64,000 nt of DNA from NCBI RefSeq assembly GCF_905220415.1, contig NC_059556.1:1314501-1378500 (forward strand), read 5' to 3'. Below are positions 35,763 through 47,432 of this stretch, piece after piece (position 1 is the first letter of the stretch; every line of letters begins with the position of its first letter). The translations under genes were made by a program, and so were the position numbers. This DNA is from Colias croceus (lineage: Eukaryota > Arthropoda > Insecta > Lepidoptera > Pieridae). Under the pieces are notes generated by a model, which saw only the letters and a program-made list of their open reading frames with translations, did not search any database and had not been told where the DNA came from.

Positions 35763-35883
35763 ATTTTTTTTAATCACATATTTGGGCTTGGTATCGATCC
35801 AGTAACACCCCCTGCTATTTATTTTTTCAATATTTTCAATGTACAGAATTGACCCTTCTACAGATTTATTATATATGTATAGA
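35564..35883 (-). mobile_element. Helitron-like family B copy 4, internally deleted
   Basis: Starts CTAGCTCCTGCCCGCGACT; contains (CAGA)n at about 35730-35760 and CAGTAACACCCCCTGCTATT; ends ATATATGTATAGA. 320 bp. The middle third found in the 485-bp copies is missing. Confidence 0.8.
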
Positions 35884-36061
35884 TTCTAGCTGTAGTTCGA
35901 GTAAGTAGGAAGTAGGTAGGTTATAATTCCGAAACCTTCTAAACTCCAGCTTTTACTGAAACGTCGAAACAGAAAATACATAAATAAATGCATAAACTGT
36001 TATATTTTAAGAACATAGGTGATAGGATAATAACTTAATTCTATGGAGCTTTTCCTCTATA

Positions 36062-36440
36062 CAGGGTGTCCCACTGTTGGTATACTAAGCTCAAAGAAGG
36101 TTATAGTTTTGCATACGCCGAATACGTAAAAAATACTTATAAAATTCTAGACGCACTTTTTTCAAATAGATGAATTCTTAAAACTCTGTGTACACCCATA
36201 ACAAGCAACCCGCCCAGCTCAGCTACCAGCACGTGACCTATCGTTTAAGATTATGTTTTCATAGACAAATTGCTCACATAAGCGGAGCATTAATGCCGGC
36301 TGCGCGAAGCTAGAGAAGAAAACATGGATTTTCAGAAAATTTTTTTGGTCTAATTTTGTTGTTTAAATATTTTTTACGTGATAAGTGTATGCAATAGTCC
36401 AATACCTTCGCGCTTATTATACCAATAGTGGGACACCCTG
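36062..36440. mobile_element. TA-flanked MITE, CAGGGTGTCCCAC ends
   Basis: CAGGGTGTCCCACTGTTGGT and ACCAATAGTGGGACACCCTG are inverted with one mismatch. TA flanks both sides. Tc1/mariner-type target. Confidence 0.85.
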
Positions 36441-36442
36441 TA

Positions 36443-37596
36443 TATGAATAAAATTAAAAATGTTTTCTATAGTACTAGACTATGCGAAATTCCGTGATGT
36501 CTATTTTCGACCATCTTTTTGCTACTAATCGGGTTTGATACTTCCATACAAAAATGGTTTGTTGCAATATGAACTTTTTCCCTTGGCAATAAAGTTCAAA
36601 ATATAACGATTATAGTGTCCTTGTGACTTCCAAGAAAGAACTGTACACGTCCCTTTTGGACGAGTTTGTGAAAATTTGTAAGGGCTTTAGAATTGTTATG
36701 TTATTAAAATATAAAATACACAAGTGAATGTAGTTCCTCGAGAGTTCCTCATGTCCGTTGCGATTTTGTGCGTAAACTGCTAAAACAATTTTGATGAAAT
36801 TTTGAACTGCGAGAAATTAGATCCTGATAAGACACATTCTATGAAGCTACGGGCAGAAAGTTTTTAATTCTATTCTGTGAAATCTGTGAAATTTATGAAT
36901 TCTATTCTGTGTTTTTTTTCCTGGAAGAAAGGTAGGTAAACTCTTGAATTCTATTGATTATTTTAAAGTTTTTTTCAGTGTATACTTGTTACTTAATACT
37001 TTATAGTTTTTACCAAAAGGGATCAGGTAATATTTATGGCCGATTAGAAGGAGGGAAGAAAATAAGACTGATAACATCAATAGTTTCGCTCGAAATAATA
37101 TACGTAGGCAATTGTTTTGTTTTAACCGGGGATAATAGAACAATGCCTTGGGATAAAGATAATAATTAAATGATATTTTTTATTGTTAACAGATTATTTT
37201 TGCATAGGTAGGTATTCATTTATTTTAGTGTGATAAACAAACGTGCAAATTGGTAGATAGCAATAAAAAACAAGTAGGAAATCTTTTCGCAACATCTCAT
37301 CAAAAACGATACATCATTTCACACGTGACGCACGAACAAACAATCGAACGTATCGATTTCGGTTGGAACGAGTTTGTATGCGAGGTGATTGAACTTCAAA
37401 TATGCAAGCTGTATTGCTTAAATAACTTGGATTTGGTTAACCGACTTAAAAAAATGAGCAACAGGTTTCTTGTGGTGATTTATTGCATTGAATCGCAAGA
37501 ACTGCTGAACAAATATCAGTGAAGTTTATAACATGGGATCGTGAAAATTTGCAAAAACTGAGTTGGAACTGACTTTTGATACTTTTACTACTTGTA
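36443..37596. other. intergenic DNA with two adjacent short open frames of unknown origin
   Basis: Plus-strand frames 36954-37169 (contains SGNIYGRLEGGKKIRLIT) and 37250-37522 (contains HEQTIERIDFGWNEFVCEVI) are not part of a repeat seen elsewhere in the window. I recognise no family and see no convincing splice link; a decayed gene or chance are both possible. Confidence 0.25.
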
Positions 37597-37745
37597 TATT
37601 ATTTATTTATTTATAACACTTTATTGTACAAAACAATGTAGGAAACGTGGTACAAATTAATGGGGTACAAAAATTTTGCACAAAAGTCGGCCTTATTGCT
37701 ACACAGTACACAGCAATCTCTGCCAGGCAACCTATTATATTATCT
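37597..37745 (-). mobile_element. 3' end of non-LTR retrotransposon (minus)
   Basis: ACTTTATTGTACAAAACAAT ... AAGTCGGCCTTATTGCT ... AATCTCTGCCAGGCAACC, the reverse complement of the module at 11097. Confidence 0.6.
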
Positions 37746-37850
37746 GTGCTTTTACTAATCCTACTGGCTTCTTACTATTAATAAGCCGAGGTAAGATTTA
37801 AGAATGTATGAATGTTTGTAACTCTTGCACACACATGTGACATGACACAA

Positions 37851-38111
37851 GTGATATAACTGCGTTAAAAACAACCGACTTCAAACTTGCACTTGCAACA
37901 TTTACAAATACAGACAAAACTGCTCATAAACTAAAAACTACTGGGCCTATCCGAATAAAATTTTTATGGGACCAATTCGACACCATCCCGCATCGAACAA
38001 AAAAAGAATCACGTAAATCGGTTCAGAAACCTCGGAGTAATCGGTGTACATACATAAAAAAAAACATATCGGCCGAATTGATAACCTCCTCCTTTTTTTG
38101 AAGTCGGTTAA
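37851..38111 (+). mobile_element. family E copy 3
   Basis: GTGATATAACTGCGTTAAAA ... TTTTTTTGAAGTCGGTTA, with small internal deletions relative to the other copies. Confidence 0.75.
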
Positions 38112-38380
38112 AAAGCAGATCGTATCTGTATATTGGATACAGAGATAGATAAGCACATAGGCTTTTTTTCCCGATACCATCCCAGTGAAGCCAAAGGATC
38201 TAGCGGCTAGCCACCATTGAGTAAGTACCTAATACACAGTACAATATATTGTACTGATAACAAACACATACAGATTATCAAAATATATGTACTCGTATTT
38301 TGTATTTTACCTAGTGGATATAAGTCAATTCCGATAGAACCAACAGGGTGGAGCCAGGGCTTGCAGCTAGTCCTATCCTA

Positions 38381-38980
38381 CTAAAATATACCTATTATAA
38401 ATGCGAAAGTTTGTGAGGATGTGTATGTGTCTCTTTCACGCAAATACTACTGAACCGATTACAATGAAATTAAGCACACATATAGAGGGTAACTTGGCAC
38501 ACATAGGATAGGTTTTATCCCGGAAAGCCCACGGTAACGCGAACTATGCGGCTTTTTCTTTGAAAATGAAAGCTAGTCTACACTAATATTATAAATAGGA
38601 AAACTTTGTTTGTTTGTTTGATTGTAATGAATAGGCTCATAAACTACTGGACCGATTTTGATGAAATTTGGCACAGACAATCTTTAGACCCTGAGAAAGA
38701 ACATAGGCTACCTTTTATTGCGAAATATGAACCACGGGCGAAGCCGGGACGGACCGCTAGTATACACTAATATTATAAAGAGGACGACTTTGTTTGTTTG
38801 TTTGATTGTAATGAATAGGCTCATAAACTACTGGACCGATTTTAAAAATTCTTTCACCATTCGAAAGCTACATTATCCACGAGTAATATAGGATAGGTTT
38901 TATCCCGGAAATTCCACGGGAACGGGAACTATGCGAGTTTTTCTTTGAAACCGCGGGCGGAGCCGCCGGCGGAAAGATAG
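38381..38980 (+). mobile_element. tandem head-to-tail array of three Helitron-like elements
   Basis: Family C copy 4 (about 38381-38576) ends AAAGCTAG. Family D starts at once with TCTACACTAATATTATAAAT (38577-38760) and ends GGACCGCTAG. A C/D hybrid follows (38761-38980; TATACACTAATATTATAAAG ... GCGGAAAGATAG). There is no spacer between units. Confidence 0.75.
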
Positions 38981-39158
38981 TATTATATAAACATGCCGCT
39001 TCTCCGGTGTTCGTCCGGTTTATCCCGCGATACAAAATGTACCTAGCCTCGATAAAGTTAAAGATGTAGTTGGTCAATGGTAAAACATTTTAATTCTGAT
39101 TATTTCTAATCGGAATCGGAACCTTCTAGTAGATGTGTCACAAAATCAATATCTATAT

Positions 39159-39362
39159 TCTATACTAATATTATAAAGTTGAAGAGTTTGTTTGTTTGAA
39201 GAGCGCGCTGATCTCGGAAACTACTGGCCCGATTTGAAAAAAAAAAATCGGTGTTAGATAGCCCAATTATCGAGGAAGGCTATATATGTATACTATATTA
39301 TATCATCACGCTAAGACCAACAGAAGCGGAGCAATGCGGGTGAAACCGCGGAGCACAGCTAG
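39159..39362 (+). mobile_element. Helitron-like family A copy 11
   Basis: TCTATACTAATATTATAAAG ... GCGGAGCACAGCTAG. Confidence 0.75.
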
Positions 39363-39540
39363 TGTAATATAATTATTTTTGAATAAAAACTAAACCGCCT
39401 TTAATATATCAGAACTAGACAGAATTTAAATGGGTTCAACCTGCTTTCAAACAAAAGAATCATCAAAATTGGTTGAGTCGAAAGTTCTGAGATATTTAAC
39501 CCAAAAAAAAATTTTTCGAATTAACTTATTATCCTTAATA

Positions 39541-39672
39541 TATGGTTGCCTGGAAGAGATTGCTTTAAGCAATAAGGCCGCCTTTTGTGCACTAACCGTA
39601 TTCAAGTTTTCTTGTTAAATTATGTTTTTATTACTGGTAAGTACTTGTACAATAAAGTGTCAAAAAAAAAAT
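39541..39672 (+). mobile_element. 3' end of non-LTR retrotransposon
   Basis: GGTTGCCTGGAAGAGATTGC, AAGGCCGCCTTTTGTG, then TACAATAAAGTGTC and an A run. Confidence 0.65.
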
Positions 39673-39689
39673 ACTTTTTTGGTGGTTAC

Positions 39690-39930
39690 AATATTTCGGG
39701 ACAATTTTCACACACGATCTGATCCCATACTAAGCCTTCGCTTGGTTTATGGAAACCAGGTGGCTGATAAACATACATGTATAATTTTAAATAAATACTT
39801 ATAAAGATAATTAACACCAAGACACAGAGCAAACATCTATGTTCGTCACACAAATATTTGCCCCGGATGGGAATCGATCACACGACCAGTGGCTTAGAAG
39901 GTCACTACCAACCAAGCCAACCGTCCAGTG
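39690..39930 (-). mobile_element. tRNA-derived SINE copy 2 (minus)
   Basis: Reverse complement of the 34785 copy: tail side at 39690, body GGTTTATGGAAACCAGGTGG, B box at about 39865-39880 (GATGGGAATCGATCAC), head at 39900-39925. Diverged. Confidence 0.7.
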
Positions 39931-40739
39931 GTTGAAAATATTAAGTTAAGTTTGAAAATATTCACCAATAAACCACTAATCTATAACCCATAAACATGAT
40001 AAATGTCTAAGTTTGCTAAGACAAAGCTTAGGTATACCTAAGTTATGTTGAAGCTATTGTATTTTAAGGATTCAAGGTTACGCCTTTGGTTTGATCCAAA
40101 AAATTTGATACAAATAAAAATTGCGTAATAGCTTCGCGTCAAAGATCATGCATCTTAATAAAACCAAATTTCGTATGTTTGTCACTCGATCACACAGGAA
40201 CTGACAAACTGATATGTTTATAGAAATGGATTTTGTATTAATTGGATTTGGTCAAATCAAGCCTCTAATTTATTATTCTTTTCAATAAAAAATATATAGT
40301 TAACAAAATACCTAACTACCTAACTAAGTATGTATATTAAAATAAAATATACAAAAAAACTTAAATGGTGTAAAAATAATTCCGCGTTAATGTCTCCAAA
40401 GTTTCATTCAAATTCGTTCAGCCGCTCCTGCGTAATGAACGTTCAATCATACAAATATTAAATAATGAATATTGTATGAAGCTGTATTAAGGTGAAAGAC
40501 AACATAAATGTCACCTATAATTTAAAAGATATTACTAAAAATTATTATATCCATATAGGCGGAGCCGCGGGCTATATCTAGTATTATAATGAACTAATTA
40601 TTATTACCCCGTTTCATAACTCATACCTTTTAATACCTGAAATATTCGTTTTATATTCCACTTTGTGTATTAAAAACAAATTAATTCACGTCAAAATTTA
40701 TTTTATAATTTTCCATCATCTATACTTCTATATACTATC
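39931..40739. other. intergenic DNA, nothing recognised
   Basis: AT-rich. A short GGCGGAGCCGCGGGCTATA / CTAG end near 40559-40583 is probably the 3' tip of another Helitron-like copy. Confidence 0.4.
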
Positions 40740-40958
40740 TATACTTAATATTATAAAGAGGAAAGGTTTGTAATTATGTATGTATGTATGGTTTTCACGC
40801 ATAAACTACGGGACCGATTTCAAAAATTCTTTCACCATTAGAAAGCTGCATCTTCACTGAGCAACATAGGCTAGGTTTTATCCCGGAAATCCCACGGGAA
40901 CGGGAACTATGCGGGTTTTTCTTTGAAAACGCGGGCGAGGCCGCAGGCGTAAAGCTAG
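40740..40958 (+). mobile_element. Helitron-like family C copy 5
   Basis: TTAATATTATAAAGAGGAAA ... TCCCACGGGAACGGGAACTA ... GGCGTAAAGCTAG. Confidence 0.7.
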
Positions 40959-41083
40959 GATTATAATAATATATGTTTACAAATCAATCGATGGTTTACC
41001 TAATCTGTTACAGTTAACAAAAAAATGGCCTGATATTGCAAATTAAAATTTTACGTAGGTAGATCATATTTATAATTATTTAA

Positions 41084-41533
41084 GGGCCCTTAGTAGGTGA
41101 ACACGGAAAAATGGACTGTTTTCTATGAGCTATAATTGAAAATATTAAGGTTTTTTCGCACTGAAATTTCTAATATGTATTACAGAACGTATGTGTGATG
41201 GGATGACTGTTTCCAAAACACGATTGGAAAAATTTTGCTCGATAAAAAAAAATCCTGAAGTTACCTCTAAAATATCATATAAATGCTCATTACAACCGTA
41301 TTTTACGATAATAATTCGTATAAAATCACAAGTACATAGGCATTTACCTTCTCGATTTCGTGACTGTTTTAGATTTAGAAAATACTAAATATTTTCATTC
41401 ACTTTTTGATAAAAATGTGAATGGCGCTTACGATTTTTAGTTTCGAGCACGTTGATTCCATACTAAACGCGGACCCCCTCACCGCTTACCTCAGGCCCGA
41501 ATAGCTGAATTTTCGCTGACCGCCTAACCCCCC
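41084..41533. mobile_element. TTAA-flanked repeat (piggyBac-type target)
   Basis: TTAA borders at 41080-41083 and 41534-41537. Ends GGGCCCTTAGTAGG and CCGCCTAACCCCCC are partly inverted (GGG---TTAG). The interior has ATTCCATACTAAACGCGGAC and CGAATAGCTGAATTTTCGCT. It holds a 65-codon open frame without motif. Confidence 0.5.
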
Positions 41534-42479
41534 TTAAGCGTCACCTCCCTATCCAGATTTGTAAATAAAAAAATATGGAGGAATCTCAATCTGTCGCTCT
41601 ACAAGTATAGGCTGCGATAGGTCAATATGATAACTGTGTTTTAATAGCAATAGGCAATAATAACTGTTATTCACAACTTTCTCGATATTACGTTATAATA
41701 AAAACGTCCGTTCATAATTATTGTATAATTTATTGTGAATAATTTATTCGATAATGCATACAGACATAAATTCCATCATCGCAGATGCTAGTACCTACTG
41801 AATGTCAAATTAAATAAAAATTTGTCACGTGGTATATATTTTATCGATGATTGAGGGTCTGTTGAGGTGTATAGTCTGTGACCGCAGGTAGGAACGGGCG
41901 GGATGGAAGTCGGAAGATTCATCCAAGCTCGTTCGAATTTCGAACATCGGTGTTGCCAGCTGTGGATTTTTAAAATTGACCTGATTGTTTAATTAATTAG
42001 GTGATAAGTTTTTTTTTTATAATTGTATGTATGTATTAGTAGAATTATTGTTCTTAACTTAAACAAGTACCATGAACGTTTAAGATTATTTAAGAGGGAT
42101 GAATATAATATTATTATTAATTTACTGTTTTATTATTAATTTTAATTATTAACTATTTAGTTCTTATTTCATTCAGTAGGTACCTATGTACAATTTGTAA
42201 TGCTACCCAATAATTAGGTACTGAAAATAGTCAACACAACATTTATATGCGTATCGTTATCTCATTTTTTATTTGTTTTAAATTATTCAAGTTTTCAATT
42301 TAACAGTCGCATCAATAGATTAATTGTTATTCTGCAACTAGTCATACATACATTAGCATTATCAGATCTGATTAGTCTAAACTAGCTATGTTTAGAATAC
42401 ATATCGAGTCAAGTCATTGATTCATTGAGCGACCTCACGTAATCACCACGGAGGTTATACATCGTACGAAAAGCTCACT

Positions 42480-43098
42480 CGAGCGCACGTCATCTCTACA
42501 TTGGCTACATGTCAAGGTTTACAACTTTCGTTCCAATAATGTATCGCGTCGATTTTCCCACGTGTCGGGGAGATTTTTTAAGGACAAAGCAGTGGGGAAG
42601 TTTAGGAACCACTTCCCAGAACGATAAAGGGCCGGGGCTAGGGGTGCGCGGGGGGGCGGTGTGGCGCGACAGCTGCGCGCGCGACTCTCTCCCCGCGCCG
42701 CCGCACTCGGCCGTCGACCGCCGCGCGGGCAGCTAGTGCAGTGCGCGCTTACAACGCGACTCGGTCGTGCGCGAGTTTTCTCAGTTTCCGCGATCATCGA
42801 GGAAAACCCAACAGCTCGTACGAGGCCCGTGTGGCTGGGCGGTGACCGGTGCTATATTCTGTCGAACGATATTGCACCAGTCCCGGCCTATCCAAGCGGG
42901 CCCGGCCTTCGAAGACCGCTACTCAGCATCCGAGGCGCGCGATCCCGTTACCCGGCCGGTCGTTCACAGCGGTGGCCACGCTTAGGACGTGATTCGGTGT
43001 AAACGTTTGTGCCTTCTATCAAATTGCACCAATCCCGGCCTGCATGCGGTCCCAAGTGTTGTGCTAGATCAAGTTTGCACGTGGCATTTTGTGACAGG
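42480..43098 (+). promoter_or_regulatory. CpG-rich orphan promoter and likely first non-coding exon
   Basis: The only long CpG-rich block in the window that is not inside a recognisable repeat (densest at 42640-42760, e.g. GCGCGCGCGACTCTCTCC). It is preceded by AT-rich DNA and followed by CACGTGGCATTTTGTGACAG|GTAACA, a good splice donor at 43097/43098. Short open frames exist on both strands but none looks like a protein. A plus-strand gene with a long first intron, or a lncRNA, would fit. Coding exons may lie outside the window. Confidence 0.45.
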
Positions 43099-43159
43099 TA
43101 ACATCTCTTTGTGCTGTCGACTCGAATTTAGTTATCGCCGTTCGAAAAGAAAATTCAAA

Positions 43160-44470
43160 ATTAGAAGGTAGAACGAAATAGTCGATGGAAAGTTCGTTTT
43201 AACGATTCATTTAACATTTTATGTGAATTTGGTTCAGGTTGACTGAATCGAAGTAGACGGCACAGACCGGTTTCCATCGTAAATTGTATCACATATAGGT
43301 AGCTCGATATATGTAGCTCATAACACTGCCGAAATGAAGGACACGATTTAGATTTAAAAGTTGAATGTAATTTAATGATTTAACAGCTGATTCCTTTGTT
43401 TGATGAAATGCAACAAAGCGTTTCGTTAATAAAATATTCGCAACGCACACAGTACAATACGACCAATTTGTATTCAATGGTGGAATTAGCAAATTCTTTC
43501 TTCATTGTCGCAATGTGTACATATATTATCGTAATATCTGAGTATAAGGCATCCTGAATCGGGCGGAAATATGATTCACCGCGGACTAAGAAGTGTACAA
43601 CCGTTATGATTTAAATTACTACAGCTGTCATAGCACGAATTGCGGTACCTACATAACTACCTTATCCAAAGATCGACGATCTTGGCGCCAAAACGGTATT
43701 ATGAAACTTGTTGCGCTGCCATTATGAGTAGGTAATGCATATTTTAACTTAATAAATTGTCGGCGATGTTCAATCTTCTCATTTTTAAGGAAGCATGAGT
43801 GAATGGTAATTGTTCGCGTAACTCTGTTATGAAAAATTTTCGAAAATTAAACCTACAATTGTGTAGGTAGTTTAAAGTTTTACAACGGAATAAACTATTG
43901 TTACAAGCTCACCAATTTTTAAATTATTCTACAAGCACGTGGTGATTTCAGGATTTGTTAAAACATGCATTGTTTTAAATCTACCTGCATTCATTGTTGT
44001 TAAAATATTTTCTGTTAATGACAGTTACGAATTACGATTCAAAATTTTAAACAAAGGAAAATGTCTATTGATACTTAATATTTTATGTAGGTGCGTTGAA
44101 TACTCACATTTCCTTGCTTTTCAAGGCGTTTACCTATATAGGTAGGTACCTAGATATTGTTGTTGATTTTAGATTGCGTTTTGTCACATCTGGCTATCTT
44201 GATAAAAGTTGTACTCACGTATTTGAATAGGTATTTTATCGGTTTTTCTTTTCAATATTTGACATTCGCTTTTTGAAATTGCTCGCAATTGTCATTTTTT
44301 ATTCTTTGTCCAAGTTCAATGCGCTGGTTAGTCGGCATGTCGGTAAATACGCGAAAATCATGTAACAGTAATATCATAAGGTCGAGTAACTGGTTCTATA
44401 GTTATACATATTATGTACTAAATAAATGACAGCAGGAACGGTATTCGGCGATGTTAATTGTATTTTTATT
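43160..44470. other. AT-rich DNA downstream of the orphan CpG block
   Basis: Would be the first intron if 42.5-43.1 kb is a first exon. No exon, RNA gene or repeat recognised. Confidence 0.4.
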
Positions 44471-44475
44471 ATGGA

Positions 44476-44746
44476 TGATAACTGCGTTAAAAACAACCGA
44501 CTTCAAACTTGCACTTGCAAAATTTACAAATACCTACAGACAAAAATGCTCATAAAATAAAAACTACTGGGCCTATCCGAATAAAATTTTTATGGGACCA
44601 ATTCGACACCATCCCGCATCGAACAAAAAAAGAATCACGTAAATCGGTTCAGAAACCTCGGAGTAATCGGTGTACATACATAAAAAAAAAAAAAAATATA
44701 CCGGCCGAATTGATAACCTCCTCCTTTTTTTTGAAGTCGGTTAAAA
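44476..44746 (+). mobile_element. family E copy 4
   Basis: GATAACTGCGTTAAAAACAA ... TTTTGAAGTCGGTTAA. Close to copy 1. Confidence 0.75.
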
Positions 44747-46467
44747 AAAAGAACTTGTGAGTTGTGACGTCTTGTGAGATGTAGGTACATTATGACAGAT
44801 CATTGACAGATGCTTTTTTTTCTTTCTTCATTACAAGAAGATAATGTCTATTTACCAGTGTTAGGTAGGTACCTATGACAGATGGATTTCTTTAAAACCA
44901 TGTGGATTATGAATATGTTCATAAAAAAAAACAAATGAAAAGGTTTACGATTAAGACTCGAACTCATAAACTTTTTTATTCATGTTAATTTTAAGCAACA
45001 GTTTTTTTTTAATTGCCACAAATTAACAACACACTATCCGGAATGTCGCGTCAACCGAAAATAATCGGCAAGAAACTCGATTCATGATGTCAAAATATAT
45101 AAGAAACATTTAACATACCTATCAGTATCTACCTACTTCTATTACGAAAGTTTCAAAGATTATTGCTAGGGTCATTGCGCCTGTTCGCGTCCACATGCCT
45201 ATTCGCGTCCATTTTGCGGATATCTTTTAGAAAATTCACGAAAATAAGTATACTTTAAGTAAAATTGTACTAAGAAAAATTTCCGATAATACCTCAATAT
45301 ATAAGAGACATGCACACATATTCAAAAAAAAGCCTGCGCACCGCCTATCCTATTTAAAAAAAATATTTAATTTTGGCTATTAAACGAAAGAGCTAAAACG
45401 CGCGGGATTTTGAGAAAAAAATAGTGCGCAGCGTCGCGTTTGACGGTAAGTATCTTATTGTTAAATGTCAATTTTTGAATATGTAACTGTTTCTTTACTT
45501 TGCTAACAAAACATGGAATAGTATGGATTATAAATCAGCTTATAACTTTGACAATTAATAGCTAAAATAAGGTGGACGCGAATTACTACACCGAATTTGT
45601 ACAACTTCCATTTTGCGTCCACGGTGGGCGCAAACTATACCTATAGTGCATGACAATAGAACATATTGCGTCCACGTTGTTTTTCATTACGTAGCAATGA
45701 ATTGTTTGTTAAAATATGTATTTAAAATAGATTGTAAATTTTTGACTAAGACTACAAGTTGATAACTTAAATTTTCATACAATTTAATTTTCACATAAAA
45801 TAATTTTTATGCTATTTTTTCATTTTAAAATGAGTATTCTAAGAATCAGACTAGTGTCTTTGAGAATGAGAGTCAATAAGTCTGTGGTTAAGAAAATAAT
45901 AGTATAAACAAAAAATAAATTTAATAGAAACTAAAAAATAGGGTAGGTAGGTAATCTTAACAGAACTGACTATTATTTATTTACATAACGTAACTTTATT
46001 TTTTGTTAATTTTTAATTTTTTAGTTCTAATAATAATGAGAAGATAAATATAAATAAGTTTTTCCAGTTTCCTTACAGTGAATGTTGATTTTAGGGTTCC
46101 GAACCTCAAAAGGAAAAACCGGAATCCTTGTAGGATCACTTTGATATTATCCTGTATGTCCGTCTGCCGGTCTGTCTTTCTGTCAAGACCCTTTTTCTCA
46201 GTAACGCGTGGAGGTATAAAGCTGAAATTTATATTGAATACTCAAGTCTACGGTCCCTTGAAGCAGTGAAAAAATCAAACTTATAAGCCAAAGTAATCAA
46301 AAGATACAGCCGTTTATGCTGCAAATTTTCGCAAATTTCGACATTCGCAAGGGAATCTAAAACCTACAGGGTACTTTAGATGAACACAGACACTTGAAGT
46401 TTGGTACGAAGCAACGTCTTATAGCACAAATAAGGGAAACATTGAAAAAATAATCATTTGCAGTTAA

Positions 46468-47432
46468 CCCTAGAGTGCTCGCGCTATGAGCATTTTGCCG
46501 CCCGCGGCACAATTTTCGTCTTATTTTGTACACTATGCAATTGTCAAGGTCAAGCGTCCGTGTAGCTGCCCCCCCGTCCCTCGCCTTCTTGTTTTAGAAA
46601 TAAGAATTAAATCAGTGCGCGGATGACCGCAGGAGACAAAGGTTATTGGGGCTGTGTCGCGTTTGGCGGCAAATTGCTCATCGCGCGACTACTCACGTAA
46701 GTAAAGTTTCTGGATCTTAGTTTTTACTAATGTTGAAATATTATTTGTTTTCATTGCGTATAGTATTATTTCAATGGTAATATGGTATGATATTAATTTT
46801 ACTTTGTTTTAATTAATTATTGGGCCTTGTGTTTTTGTATTTTTGCGATAGAAATTGCCATGGCTATGATTAGACCACATATTGTTAGACGATCCGGCGT
46901 GATTACTTTACAGAAGGATCTGAGAAACCAAATCGCTCGATTTGTGCCATCACATTTGTGTTCAAATCAAAATATACCCTCAGTTCGAGAAGGAATATGC
47001 GCAGTATGTCCATCGAAGAAAAATAGAAGGACAAAAAAAGGGTGCAATAGATGTGCAAAATTACTGTGCAATGAGCATTGCATATATATGTGCCAGCATT
47101 GTTTTGATGAAATAAATGCTGTAAATGAGGAAAACGAATGATTTAGATCGTAATTTCTATTTTTATATTTCTTATGTAAATAATAATGAGGAAGTTTCAA
47201 AAATACTAAAATAATTACCTAAGATTTTCCAAAGCATTGTTTTCTAATTTCTAATTAAAAAAGTTTAATAAATGATTCTTGTTCTTATAGTTGGTGTTTT
47301 ATTTTATCTTTAAAACATAATTACAAATGCATATGATTCATATTAACAAAAAAAAAACGTATTAAGTACGGGCGGCAAAATGCTCCCTACGCGATCACTC
47401 GCGTTTCACGAGAAGGCGCGACTACTCTAGGG
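46468..47432 (+). mobile_element. piggyBac-like element, internally deleted (inner core of nest)
   Basis: TTAA on both sides (46464-46467 and 47433-47436). Ends CCCTAGAGTGCTCGCGC and GCGCGACTACTCTAGGG are inverted with two mismatches. The subterminal block GAGCATTTTGCCGCCCG recurs inverted at 47369-47385. 965 bp. Confidence 0.88.
46827..47141 (+). CDS. C-terminal cysteine-rich domain of a piggyBac-like transposase
   Basis: 104-codon open frame; the conserved part starts near MIRPHIVRRSGVI. The Cys/His pattern CAVC, CNRC, LCNEHC, MCQHC matches the C-terminal cysteine-rich domain that in piggyBac transposases binds the terminal repeats. The catalytic DDD domain is absent. An acceptor-like TTTTTGCGATAG lies at 46840-46851, so the ATG at 46860 or 46866 could instead be reached by splicing. 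It is the only protein part retained by the element. Confidence 0.7.
   Translation: MCFCIFAIEIAMAMIRPHIVRRSGVITLQKDLRNQIARFVPSHLCSNQNIPSVREGICAVCPSKKNRRTKKGCNRCAKLLCNEHCIYMCQHCFDEINAVNEENE

Noticed and set aside
42519..42797. 92-codon minus-strand frame and 113-codon plus-strand frame in the CpG block
   Set aside because: Arginine/proline/alanine-rich frames are expected in CpG-rich DNA; no family motif; better explained as promoter and non-coding exon.
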